Of a stretch of DNA of 64,000 nucleotides, positions 9,905-20,977 are shown in pieces. Source of the DNA: Clitopilus passeckerianus (taxonomy: Eukaryota > Basidiomycota > Agaricomycetes > Agaricales > Entolomataceae); assembly GCA_944990035.1 (NCBI GenBank), contig CALYLX010000116.1, positions 496,001-560,000 on the forward strand, written 5' to 3'. How positions within the stretch are numbered: the first letter of the stretch is position 1; the number at the start of each line of letters is the position of its first letter. A program made the position numbers and the translations under genes. The notes below the pieces were generated by a model. The model saw nothing but the letters and a program-made list of their open reading frames with translations, had not been told where the DNA came from and did not search any database.

Positions 9905-11650
9905 TTAGAATTGAGACGAATGAGCCTCGTGGCCAAGGCGGGGGCGAGTGGGCTGAGCGGGGGGCGTACCGAAGGTCAAGATATTGACCGGGCGAGAGTC
10001 GCCTTGCTTCTCCTAAATGGACGATATCTAGTCAGCGAAGAACAGGTAGAGGATGAGAAGAATTTACCAAAAACAGGACGATATTGTCCTCAGTAACCCT
10101 GATATCTTCGACACGCCTTCCATCAATCGTCTTGGGGGGGATGCTGCGGCTGTTCTCATTGGGGATCAGGACAGAACGTTGGCCAACCCAAGACCAAGAT
10201 TGCCCAGTGCGACAGGACTGCGGCTCGGCAAAGGGTGCGAACTCGATTGTACACAAGCGAGGACCATTCTCCTTGTCATGAGAACGACCAGCCTCCAAGA
10301 AGACGACTCGGTTACCGACGACATTGGGTCCGCGAACGGAAGGATGAGCATTCCGAATGATGCAGTGCTGATTCCAGTGGCACCATGGAAGCCGGATTTG
10401 ATCTTTGCGTGAGGTGGGGCGGAAGTAGGATTCGTTGATAGCCAACCATTGTTGTGCAGAGGGACCATTGGAGCCGGGGAATTTGACGGTCATGATAAGA
10501 ACCCGAGTAGAAGGGTCATGATAGAACATGGCGTCCGAGGACAGAGAGCGGTCGGACAGAGGGGACGTGTTAGGCGCGAAGCCAATTACGCAGTGGTTCC
10601 ACTCCTCTGGAAGCTCGTATTCGCGTTCAACTGCCACCTTTCCGACTTCGGTGATGTTGTAAAGGCAAAGAACGGGGGAACAGCTGCCACGCCTGACAAC
10701 GAGTAGATAATTTTCGTTGACGAAGTGCACGTCACTTTCTTCAAGCCACTATGGAAGAAAATTTTACATGTCAGGACTCTGTCAACCGAAGAGGAGACAT
10801 AACAACTTACCATGGCACGGAACGTGCGCCAGTCCAAGATCAGGTGGCGAGTCTTGCCACCCGCAAATTCAAAGGAGACGGCTAACTTGGAACCACAAAT
10901 AGTCATGGTCATGTTGGCCACGGGGGTGGTGCCGGCATTGAAATCATAGACTCCGCTGCTCGCACGAGAATGCTTCGCAAAGGTCCAGAGGTCTCGGAAA
11001 TGAAGAACGACACCAACGCCGTTTTGAACCCTGTAAATTTTCGAAGATTAGATACCAGCGATGAACTACAGGACGTAGTGAGGTACCTCAGGAGATGACT
11101 GGTAACGGCCAGAGATTGAGCACGATCAATAGCAACATTCTCAATCTCGGGAGCATTAAATCTCAGGTGCCTAGTGTGAGCTGGCGCACGGCCAGTACGC
11201 ATGGACGGGAGCTCCGAGAAGTCGATAATAGCCTGCGCCCCCTGAAGGTGGATCTGGTGCAGAAATCCAGCGGATACCCCAGTGTAGGCACGGGAGGGGA
11301 TCAGAAGTTTGTACTCATGGGTCCAAGCGAGCTTGGGCCAGTCATGCTTGTAGTTGGAAAGGACCTGAAGGCGACCAACAGGGGCTCGGTAGGAATGAGG
11401 GGCCGGACCATCTTTCATTCCGGCTAAGGCAAGCTCAAGAACGTAGAGAAGGGGAGAATATTCCATGACCAGAGCATAAATCCTCTTGAAGGCCTGCAGT
11501 GTCATAGGTTAGCGATATAATATCATAGACTTGATATAGTCACACTCTACAAGCGCGTAACAACGAGGGGGGATCCAAATGAGAAAGGATAACGACCAAG
11601 ATATCATTAGAGACCTTGTAGCGGCGGACAGTGGTTAGACGGTGAGGCAT
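9905..11650 (-). CDS. Agaricomycete F-box-like protein, beta-propeller-type C-terminal part
   Basis: Proposed exons 11546-11650, 11087-11493, 10811-11030, 10068-10748 and 9905-10012 join in frame to 506 residues. The N terminus (VSNDILVVILSHLDPPSLLRACRAFKRI) looks like a short F-box: a DIL..IL..L.P..LL....K core. The remainder has repeated segments such as FRDLWTF, LILDWRT and CLYNI that resemble the propeller-like tails of the large mushroom F-box expansions. Such proteins are candidate SCF ubiquitin-ligase adaptors; the target is unknown. Without the last intron (10013-10067) the frame would stop at 10032. I prefer splicing because it restores EKQGDSRPVNILTFGTP, which reads like the usual family ending. 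Confidence 0.65.
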
Positions 11651-12385
11651 TTTCGAGATGAGAAACTACCTTTTGGCATTCAGGATTTTTATACTCGAAC
11701 CGTCGACTCCAAGACAAGAAAGAAAAGAAAAAAGCGATGGTTGCTGCTCAGGATCGGCTGCGCATAATTGCTGGCGATCCATGCGTCTCTTCAGCTAGGA
11801 AATTGAATAGCAAGAGTTGGACGCGCCGAAAAAAAGTGAAGTAAACGCGTTAAACGCTTGTTGGTTGATATGCGCGTCATTGTGTCGCGGATAACTTTTT
11901 TGTGACAGACGCGCCAGATCTACGAATCCTGTGTTGGTGCCATGTCAACGACCTGCAGCCATAGAGATCTCGAGTATTTTCAAAGTTTGCAAGACATATA
12001 TGGATAGGCGGGAAAGCGGAAGCGCTCGCAGGTTTGGAAGAATAAAACAATAAGAGCCCGACGCCGGGTACGGAATTTCTACTCTAGGAATATACCTTTT
12101 GGGAAACTTTGAACCAGTAGCTAGGATTCAGAGACGCGAGCTGTTCTGAAAGATAATAGCACAAACTTCTGCCATTGTAAAGCCATGTTGCGACGGAGCA
12201 ATAGAAAAAGAAAGAAAAAGAAAGAAAGTTCAGTATGGTTGTTGAACGTCAAACTCTGTACTAAACGCAAACTGCTGCAATCTGAGATTGGCCGAGCTGA
12301 TTAGTCAGCGGTCGGCAACCCTTCTTGGTCATGCAACAGCCACTCTCCTCCAAGCCCCCACCGTGCTTCAACGACCTCCGTCGAC
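11651..12385. other. Intergenic region between divergent genes
   Basis: This 735-base gap holds the promoters of the F-box-like gene and of CRIPT. It contains an ACGCGT box at 11845-11850 and a GAAA-type purine tract at 12203-12228. I see no gene in it. Confidence 0.5.
12203..12228. repeat. Short GAAA/GAAAAA purine tract
   Basis: A run of about 26 bases alternates GAAA and GAAAAA units about 160 bp upstream of the CRIPT start. It is a simple-sequence tract. Confidence 0.7.
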
Positions 12386-12849
12386 ATGGTGTGCAAGAAA
12401 TGTGAAACGGTACGCATTGCGAATAGCTTCTGAAAGAAATTCAAGCTGAAAAACCTGTAGAAACTCTCAAAACTTGCGGCTCCTGATCCATTCAAATCCA
12501 GCTCCTCAAGCATTAAGGAGGGTTCAAGGAAAGTTGGCGAAAATAAGCTGCTAGGTCGTCCGGGGAGTTCAAAGAACAGATTCCAGGTACGCCCCCCCCC
12601 TTCCTTAGACAGCGGGATCGACGTTTACAGTGTTATTGTCCAGCCTTATCAGGGCAAATGCAAAGATTGTAAGCAACCGGTAACGCAAAATAAGGCGAAG
12701 TACTGTCATGGTGCGTGTTCCTGTCCCTTCGGAGAAGAGCTCTATTGTAACTCGGATTGCTATTAGGTTGTGCTTTCAAGAAAGGCCTCTGTTCCATATG
12801 CGGAAAACAGATCCTGGACACCACCGGTTATGCCATGTCAAGCAAATAG
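12386..12849 (+). CDS. CRIPT: CRIPT family zinc-finger protein (microprocessor of U12/splicing-linked family)
   Basis: Four short exons (12386-12409, 12461-12586, 12644-12710, 12767-12849) join in frame to 99 residues; human CRIPT has 101. The start MVCKKCETKLSKLAAPD, then GENKLL and NRFQPYQGKCKDCKQ, then KYCHGCAFKKGLCSICGKQ and ILDTTGY at the end follow the family from end to end. It has four C-x2-C pairs, so two zinc sites are likely. In animals CRIPT was first described as binding PDZ domains of PSD-95. The fungal protein has no recognisable PDZ ligand at its C terminus (SSK), and a role in RNA processing has been suggested for the conserved core. Because every exon is under 130 nt, no long ORF reveals this gene. 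It is convergent with DNMT5. Confidence 0.93.
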
Positions 12850-13021
12850 ATTGTACTACCCTTCAGGCCTTCGGAGATGCATTTTGAGGACGCTATACCA
12901 TATATTGACCTTGTTGTATTGTTAATGTGCTAATAGATCCATATATATACAATTATTGAAAGCAAGACAATTCCGTGAACATGTTCTATTCATTGCATTA
13001 GGTACTTGCGAATGTGGGTAT

Positions 13022-16000
13022 TCAAAACTTCGCAGGCTGAGCCCCGTTTACGGGTTGAGCCTCCTTCCGTTGCTCGTAGATCTCCTCGTCGATCGTGTTC
13101 GTTGTCAAGAACCGGTAGACGAAGACATGCTTTGTCTGCCCGAAGCGAACGAGGCGACCAATTGCCTGGGTCTCGCAGGCTTTGTATATTTCCTTGGTAG
13201 GGGCTAGGAGGGGTGACAAAAAGATAGCGTGGTTGGCGGAGGTGAGATTGGCGCCACTGGCACTCTCGTCCATAACATTCAGCAACAGCACACGTTCCTT
13301 GCTGTCGTTCTGGAATTGCTCGAGGTTTTTGCTCCGCTGAGGCGCCGACCCTTTGATCTCAAGATACTTGATCTTATTGTGGTCAAAGGCCTCCGCGACC
13401 TTCTTCATCAGATCAGGGAACTGAACAAAGACCAGGACACGTTCCTCCTTGCCGATCTTGTTTCTATGGCAGAAATTAGCATCTCAGTGATTTACGCAGG
13501 GAATGTATACTCACTTGATCAGGTCAATGACCTGCTCCAACTTCATGCCGAAGTGCTTCTGCCCAGCACCCCGAACATTGTCGTCGACACCCAAAGTGTC
13601 TGCCTTGACGATATTCAAGACGCGAGCCGCAGACTTGCATTCCCCCGATGCAGCGTAGACACATTCTTCCTTCTCCGCACAGCTCTTCACGCAACTAAGG
13701 CATCCCATGTGGCCACAGGACGAAAGGACGGCCACCTCATCGAGGGGGAGGTTGGTCCGTGAGCAGCCTCTGCAGTCAATCACTGGAGGCTTCTCCCGTT
13801 GCTTCTGCAGGTCTCGGACCACGGTGAAGTAGCGAAGGGACCGGACCCGACCGACAAGTTCCTTAGCGAGACGCCGAATTTCGTGAGTCTTCTCGCGATG
13901 TTCCCATGCCGCCTCTTTTATCTTTTCAGATAGCTTGATCTCCTGGGGCTTTGGCTTCACTTTCGGCGCCTGTGCTCCTACTTCGTCAAGTAGTTCGATG
14001 ATGACCTTGGAGGCCTCCTTGTCGTCGATACCCTCGTCACTTCTGGAAACGCGGACGAATTCGACGAACATAGACTCCGAGCCGGTGTTTGTGAGACTCT
14101 TCTCTCGTTTGACTCCATCCTTTATAGCCTTTAGGAGGTCTGCCTTGCATTCGTCAAGTTGTCGTTGACGTTCTTTGACGATGATGTCGCAGGCTTTCAT
14201 AGCGTTGTCGTTCGAGGTCTCAATTTCGAAGTGCGAGCAACGCTTGAGAAGTGCCTCTTCTGCAGATCTGAAATATCGTGTTAAGGGGCAGCTCGACAAT
14301 ATAAGGACCAACTTACTTGCTGTCTCCTAGAGACTGAGCAAGGCGTTTCTCGCGGTCACTCTCGTTCTTCTTCGAGCGCTTGATGGTCATGTCCATTGCA
14401 CGAAGATGATGCTCCAGCTCCAGATAAATCGCTCTTTCTGCTGCGGGCAGAGTGACCTGCTCGATCTTCTCCGTCCATGGAATCTCGTCAATTTCGGCGA
14501 TGTTCTATAATAATGTAAGTCAGCTGAAATAACGGGCGAGAAACTTGGACCTACCTGTCGGACGAACTGATCCAGGAAATTTTGACCGAGTTGATGCCTG
14601 TGAGCATGCCACTCCAAGCTGTGAACTTCTCTGAATGAATGGAACCTTTCAACGGCTGTGGGGAATGTGTGTTAGCAAAGTACTTGCGCAGGGAGTTGAA
14701 CATACCGGTTTGCTCTCTTCGACGCTTCTTGACCTCAGGTGACGTTCCTTCTCCGTCGTCATCCACACCAAGGTGTATATTCAGGAATGCAGCGATCGTT
14801 TTCAGAGCTCCGAAATCGTGGATGGGAGGTGTGCCGGATAATACCCAGTTGCGTTCCGCACTTTGCCTGGTTACGAGCGAGTGAACCTTTCCGTCGAGAT
14901 AAGTATACTCGTCGACTACCACGCGGCTAAAGTGGAACATTTCCAAGGGAGGCGCTTGCATCTGGGTCCAGTCCTTTCGAACGGGTTTAGACTGCAGTTT
15001 CCAGGGGTCGGAATTGGCGCGCTTCTGCTTCTTCGCAGGGCGTTCATTTTCATCGGCAGCCTTCCGTTTAGTGGCTTTCTTCCCCTTGGCAGGTTCGTCA
15101 TCGACGTCCATAGCGTCAACGCCAGAGCCTGACGCGTCTGGAGCTTTGCCCTTCCCTTTAGGTTGCGTCTTGGGTTTCGCGGGCATTTTCTTCGGCTTGA
15201 TACTGCTGGCCTTTGCTTTCTTGGACGGCTTGGAGCTGGCATCCTCATCGTCAGAAGAGACGGCGACATCCTCTTCGGGATCGGATTCTGAGTTTTCGGC
15301 ACCACTCTCCTCATAATCGGAAGACTCGTCAGTAGCTTTTGATTTACCGCCCTTCTTCCCATTGGTTGTCCCTTTCTTTTTCTTGGGTGGCGGTTCGCTA
15401 TCTTCATCATCATCCGAAATGACTACAGCTTTCTTTGCAGTCCGCTTAGGGAGCTTTCGAGGCGCGTCCTCGTCTGATTCGAACTCGGTTTCAGGCGGCG
15501 AAGAGGCGCGCGAAGAAGGCGCAGAAGTCTTACGAGACTTCCCTGGGGGGAGCCTGTCGATGTAGACTTCCGCGATTCTGCCGGTTGGAGAAGCCTTGAC
15601 CATATCATCCTTCGAGCTCGTTTCCTGCTTAGATGAAGTCTTGGCGGGTTCCACCTCCTTGACTTTCTCCTGAGCTGCTTCACGATACTTCCGACCTTTC
15701 AAGCGCTTGGACTGAACTTGAGCGGCAGCAGCTTCTACAGCCAGTCTCGCTATAAAATAGCATTAGAAAGAATTTCAACAGGACGAGGATCGAATACGTT
15801 ACCATCTTCCTCTGCTTTCTTCATCTGTTCTACGACGGCAGGAGAGCCTTCATCTTGTAGCAGATCAACCTGTTTCTTCAAGGTCTCTAGAGCCTTGTCA
15901 ACATGTGCATTGAAATGACGGCCCTCCTTGGATGGCATTTCGCCCACGCCAGCCAGTGCCTGAAGGTTCTCCAGGTAAACATTGCTTTTAAAGAGGTTTG

Positions 16001-19000
16001 AAGCAACGATGACGATGTCTGACTCCTGTATTTTCTCGATTGTCGTGCTGTTGAGGTTGGATACTGTGGAGATGACATGTACGTTGAAAGAATTTTTCTT
16101 GGTAAACTTCTTGACCTCAGAATCCCACTGTCTTGTGAGATGAGGAGGAACGATGATAAGAGTAGCTTTGACGGAGATCTTGCCAGGTATGCGTCCCATG
16201 TTGTCGAACTCTTTGTTGACGTTCTTAGACATGCAATCGATCAAGCCAAGTGTTATAGCTGTTTTACCATAACCAACTTGATCTGCAAGAACACCCCCTC
16301 GAATGCGAACCGGCCTTTGGGCGCGACCTTCTGCCCTCCAACCGAGAGGATCCAAGATCGCCTCTGAGATTTCCTCCTCTACAAAGGGGGCAGCGGCTGC
16401 CGATTCTTGAGCTATCATCCAGTCCAATGAACGTAGTTGTTCCTTCCTCAGAGGTATTTTAAATGAGGGTGGCTGTTTGTGCTCTGGATCCTTCTTGTTG
16501 CTCTGGATGACGAACTGGGGTAGGTCAACAGTTAGAAGAGGGGTAAAGTTGGTATTGATACGCCAGGATAGTATGGGCTGTTCCATGCGATTCCGAGTTG
16601 GTAACCTAGAGAATGCACGATGGAGAAGGGAAGGGATATTGACCCCAATGCGGACTGTCCCACGACCGTCCTCGTCAAGTCGTAGTTGAGTTAAGAATGG
16701 GCTCGGGCGACTCTTCAGTCTTCGTTCGTATTCACCAGCCTGCACGGGATCTTCGACTGCGACCATTTTCTTGTTCTGCAGTGCCCAGGTAACATCCGGA
16801 GCAGCTGGAGCACATCTTCTGCAATCAACGATCTCCTCCTGAGGCGACACGGTATGCCACTCGACGAGCTTCTCATCGACATGTCGGACGCGTTCGAGAA
16901 GCCAAGCCAGGTTCTTGAAGACGCTACGCTCGTGTACCCTGTCTACCTCTTTCCAGGTACCAAGAGGCCACTCCGCACCAGCTTGGCCTTGTAACGGGGC
17001 CGTGCAAACAAGCAGTGCGTTGGCGTCGCTACAGGAGGTTGTTCCAGTAGCAAATGCATCACCGTTCAAAGGAATACCGAAGCGCCCTTCCTGACTCGCT
17101 GACGGCTGTAAAATGATGAACTATAGGATTCGCATCGCATTAAACTTTACATACCTCGAGTTTCACCCGATCTGTCGTAGCCCAGAGAGCGGGTATCGTG
17201 CAAGTAACACTTTCCTCTTCCTTGGTCGATTGTCTCCACGAAGAGTCCAGCTTGCAGACGATAGGGCGAGTCTCTCCATATTCGTAGCGCCTGTTGCTAA
17301 TAGATAGCACGAAACAATCTTGGCTTGTGTCGATGCGATGTGGGTTCATGAGGAGGAAAAGGGGTGGCAAATTAGCTTCATCGGATGAAGCACGCTTCTT
17401 ATGCAAGGCATTATTTGCGGTCCCGCATTTATCAAGCAAATCGTAATCCCCAGAAATATGCCTTTCGAATTTGCTGGTGTGCTCTGAGGGCACAGAGATT
17501 TTGAGAGTCGAGTAAACCTGCTTTTCCTTGAATTCATCCCCGAGGAGACCAAGGCGGGCCTCCCATGACGGGACAAGCTCCCCATTACCGGTGATCTTGA
17601 TTTGGACATCGGTGGAATGAGGAAGGGCAAACATCCATTGGCCCGCCAATAACTCGCCCTTTGGCTTGAGGCGGCCGATAGGGGATTCGAGGAGTCGGCG
17701 AATTTCAGCATTTGCAGGCTCATCCAGTTCCGGAATCGCATATAACCTCCATTCCGGTTGTTGAGGGTGGAGCAAAAGCTCGAGGTATGCGACGGGAGAT
17801 CGATACACGACGCTCCAGATCTCCTGACGCTTTGTCTCCACGAAGCGTAGGTCGGCAGTGCAGGCCCGCTTGACAGCAGCACACCACTTCGACCATCTTT
17901 TGTCGGGAATTGTGACACAAGCGTCATCTTTAAGTTGGTCAAGGAGCTCCTGCTCAACATCAGAGAGGCGAATGCACATGGGGAGAAGAGATTTCAACTC
18001 TTTAGCAAACCCGGAAGGGGACAGTCGGGGATGTAGCTCGAAATTGATGGGCTGGGGGCTATGTTCTGGTCGGCCTCCACACTTGTTGCAGGATGATTGC
18101 CCACAATCGACACAACGGAGGAGTGGTCGTGAGGTCATATCGGCTCTTCCTTCGCACTGACAGAGTCTGGCGCTTTTGTTTGCATCCTCGAGGAGTTGGG
18201 CGAAGGTTACTGTACCCGTCACCGATAAGTCCAGAGGTTGAAAGACTAAGCCATCTTCGCCCGTGACAGTGCTGGACACTTCGGGTTTGTCGACGATCAT
18301 GACATCGTCTGCCATATCATCATCTGCCCCCGCTTTGGTCTCGTAGGTTTGCTTGTCATCGCCGGATTTGAGCAACTCTCTGGCGGTAACCAATGCAGCC
18401 AATATGCATGCGCCGACTACTGTCGTGGTCATGGCGTTCCCGGCAAGGTCGGCCAGCTGATCCTCTGTTTCTCGAGTAAGGAGTAGCTTATCAATCGGTA
18501 AGCCTTGCATTGACAGGGCCTCTAACCCCACCATCGGGCCTCCACGATTAGTGATGTAGGGGATCATAGATGGTGTAAGGCAAGGGCAAATGCCAACTTT
18601 TCCAGAGCCAATATTCCGGTCAACGTTCTGAGAAAGATTCCAAACATGTCTGAAGAGAAATTCCAGTAAGTTCCCTCATGGCCGAGTAGGAACCGCCTTA
18701 CGTTTTGTATGAAGGATCGACTCCATTCACGGCAGCCCGCAGAAGACTGATGTCCATTAAATCCCATACTCTTTCGACTTGTCCAATTCCCCAGTCGCTC
18801 CACGCGTAGTCTGGCAGCTTGCAGAAACCACCTGTGGATAATGTCATCATCTGTACTAGAGAAGGCAGATTGAGGTTACATACCTTCGTCCCAGCTAGTC
18901 AAGGGACGCTTCTGACCAAGCAGCTCTTCAAGTCTGGCCCTTTGGTGACGGGATTCACAGCGGCTCCAATCCGTTCGTCCGGTACGACGATCGAGAGCGT

Positions 19001-20108
19001 TGTAGCTCTCTTGAACAAGGCGTTGGCGGGCTTGGTGAATGCGAGGGTCGTCAGATGGGAGAAGGAAGTCATCTAATGTAGAAGATGCGGGTCGCTTAAG
19101 CGTGACCTTGATCATTTCATGCCACTTCTTCGGAATTGGCGAATGGCGCTTGTTTACGGCGACAAGGTAGACTCGAGTTCGGGTGTGGGGAATATAATAT
19201 TGCTTGGTATCGACCCTTTGGAATGCTGCGCTATAGCCTGTCTTCTCGAAGTACGTTTGGACCTTATCCCAAGGTGCACCACAGACATTTTCGAGGATGA
19301 CAATAGGAGGTCGGTGCCTATCGACCCAAGTCATCATACCCTGGAAAGTACGACCTGATTCGCCACCGGCATCGATATCTTGCTTCTGATTGTTGAGATT
19401 TGAGTAATCAACGCAGGATGTCCCTGCTATCAGAAGATCAACATCCCCGGGTACAGGAGCAAGGGATCCGTAGGCGGTATGTCTAGTTTTGTCATTAGTA
19501 GAATTCGGACAAGAACAACATGTAACATACGCTTCATCACCCCCAAGCTCGCAAACATCACGGAATAATAGAGGTGGATGAAAGTTCCTCTCTATATACG
19601 CCTGTTTGAAAGGCTCTATCTCGCACGAAAACACGTGTTCGACGTCTAGTAGAACGTTGTGTTGGTCTTGGATTGACTTCCGGATCAGTTCGAGAGCCAG
19701 AAGCGGTGATTCAGTGCCAGAACACATTGTTGCTACTCTCAGCTTCCTCCCCGATACGTGTTTGGCAACCTTCTCGATGTTCTCTACACGGCTGACAAGG
19801 TCAGAGAAGATGGTAGGAATGTCATGAATGGGCGGAAGGTCGGAGGCATCTGCAGCAGCAGCTTTAGCACTCTTTTTCTCCGATTTTTGTGGGTCCATGT
19901 CAACGTCAGATCCAGGTTCATGTGTCGATGCTTCAGCTTCAGAATGGTAGGACGCATCATCCTGGGCAGCGTCTTCAACCTCTTCTGCCTCGTCGTGAGT
20001 TTCGTCGTGGTCCTCCTTTTCCTTCTTCTTCTCTTTGCCACCGCCAAAGAAGCTAGTAATCGACTTTTGGTCCTTTGAGCGCCCCTTAGAGGCCTTCTCT
20101 TTCGCCAT
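13022..20108 (-). CDS. DNMT5: DNMT5-type maintenance DNA (cytosine-5) methyltransferase with RING and SNF2 helicase
   Basis: DNMT5 methylates CpG in DNA, using ATP hydrolysis by its SNF2 motor; in Cryptococcus it is a strict maintenance enzyme. Ten exons (19531-20108, 18884-19482, 18702-18831, 17155-18649, 15803-17105, 14706-15749, 14555-14655, 14317-14504, 13515-14267, 13022-13463) join in frame to 2,210 residues. Residues 14-21 (QKSITSFF) fit the PCNA-binding PIP box. Methylase motifs: TMCSGTE (about 127), TSCVDYS with catalytic Cys216, ILENV, and HTRTRVY. The helicase has GYGKT (about 1210), DEYT in place of DEAH, LSGTP and a C-terminal RLVRFGQ motif. A RING-type Cys/His cluster (CRGC...CGHMGCLSC) lies near 1975-2030. 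A Lys/Glu/Ser-rich insert of about 220 residues splits the helicase at about 1390-1615. I see no chromodomain. The 48-nt intron 19483-19530 has no stop and a perfect TACTAATGAC branch site. Confidence 0.95.
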
Positions 20109-20210
20109 TCCAACGAGAAAGACTGAAGGAGGATGATGACAGAGAAGAAGTGAGCTAAAGTCAGGGTCCAGTCAAGCTGACTTGCTGACTTGCTGCATGT
20201 CGCGTCACGT

Positions 20211-20231
20211 ACGCGTGTTGTCACATGTGAC
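20211..20231. promoter_or_regulatory. ACGCGT (MCB-like) box and perfect 12-bp palindrome upstream of DNMT5
   Basis: ACGCGT at 20211-20216 lies 103 bp upstream of the DNMT5 start codon. In yeasts this hexamer is bound by MBF and drives G1/S genes. Four bases further on, GTCACATGTGAC (20220-20231) is a perfect inverted repeat of the E-box type. The hexamer alone occurs by chance in a window this long, so its role is inferred. Confidence 0.45.
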
Positions 20232-20469
20232 ATTGACTAAATGTGGGGATGGGCAAGTCCCTATTAGCCGAGCTCCGAAGGCCGCGCGTGACAGGCTCTG
20301 TTCCCCCTGCACAAGGTGTCCCATCGCATTTTCAAGTCTTCAACATCCATATATACTCAGTTTATTACTTTACAGTAGCTATTTGGAATGTATTAAATGA
20401 TTCTATCAGATAATTTTTTCTCTGGACTCGATAGATATCTCTCACACTAAGAAATCACACATTTTCCCT

Positions 20470-20760
20470 GCCAAATGTGGTCATCAAACTTGTAATGAAT
20501 GTCAAGAGCCGTAGAGTCATCGTAGAAGAAAGTCGTTGCAGTAAGAAATATCCTAAATTATGTATGGAATACCGCTATCAGAGCACTTTTTGTCTAAACG
20601 TAATAGATCTCTATAAACCCAAGCATTACTCCAATTCCCCCGCCAAATTGCCATCAAACTTGTGATGGATGTTAAAGCACGTATACCCATCGGATAAGAA
20701 AGCTTTTGCGGGAAGAGTTGCTCAAAACCTCTCACTCTACAACTCTATCAGAGCATTTTG
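20470..20760. repeat. Two diverged direct copies, period about 171 bp
   Basis: Copy 1 is 20470-20592 and copy 2 is 20642-20760. Both begin with GCCAAAT, continue with CATCAAACTTGTRATGRATGT, share a TAAGAAA block in the middle and end with CTATCAGAGCAYTTT. The middle is diverged. No terminal inverted repeats or ORF were seen. Confidence 0.65.
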
Positions 20761-20977
20761 GGGATAACCACGCTGAGACTGGTTCTATAGCCAACCCCTC
20801 CTAAGTGTGATACTTGTCACGGTACCAGCTTCTGTGACAGAGTTGTTACAGTAACGTCACGGCTCGCGGATCGGACGGCAGAGCCAGGTTGCCCACCCCC
20901 ACTAAATGGGTTTCCATCACACGGGCTGGGCAAGCAGAGTTGGCGGCAAAGCAGGCCGCTCTTCCTCAGAAACCGTC

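Larger units (their letters stand above)
20109..20977. other. Intergenic region with a diverged direct repeat
   Basis: This 869-base stretch between divergent DNMT5 and the PAP2 phosphatase is AT-rich. It holds the promoter elements listed at 20211 and the repeat listed at 20470. No coding gene is evident. Confidence 0.55.

Noticed and set aside
12203..12228. CRISPR-like or functional satellite
   Set aside because: It is only a short GAAA-type simple repeat, with no spacers or larger periodicity, in a eukaryotic genome.
19483..19530. Coding read-through of 16 residues in the DNMT5 methylase domain
   Set aside because: The 48-nt segment has GTATGT, a perfect TACTAATGAC branch site and TAG, and it interrupts a conserved region, so it is an in-frame intron.
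13022..20108. Two or more separate genes (methyltransferase, helicase, RING protein)
   Set aside because: Every junction is in frame, the domain order matches DNMT5, and there is no promoter-sized gap or new start between the parts.
20477..20665. Short ORF in the DNMT5/PAP2 gap
   Set aside because: It is part of a diverged tandem DNA repeat; no matching frame is kept in the second copy.
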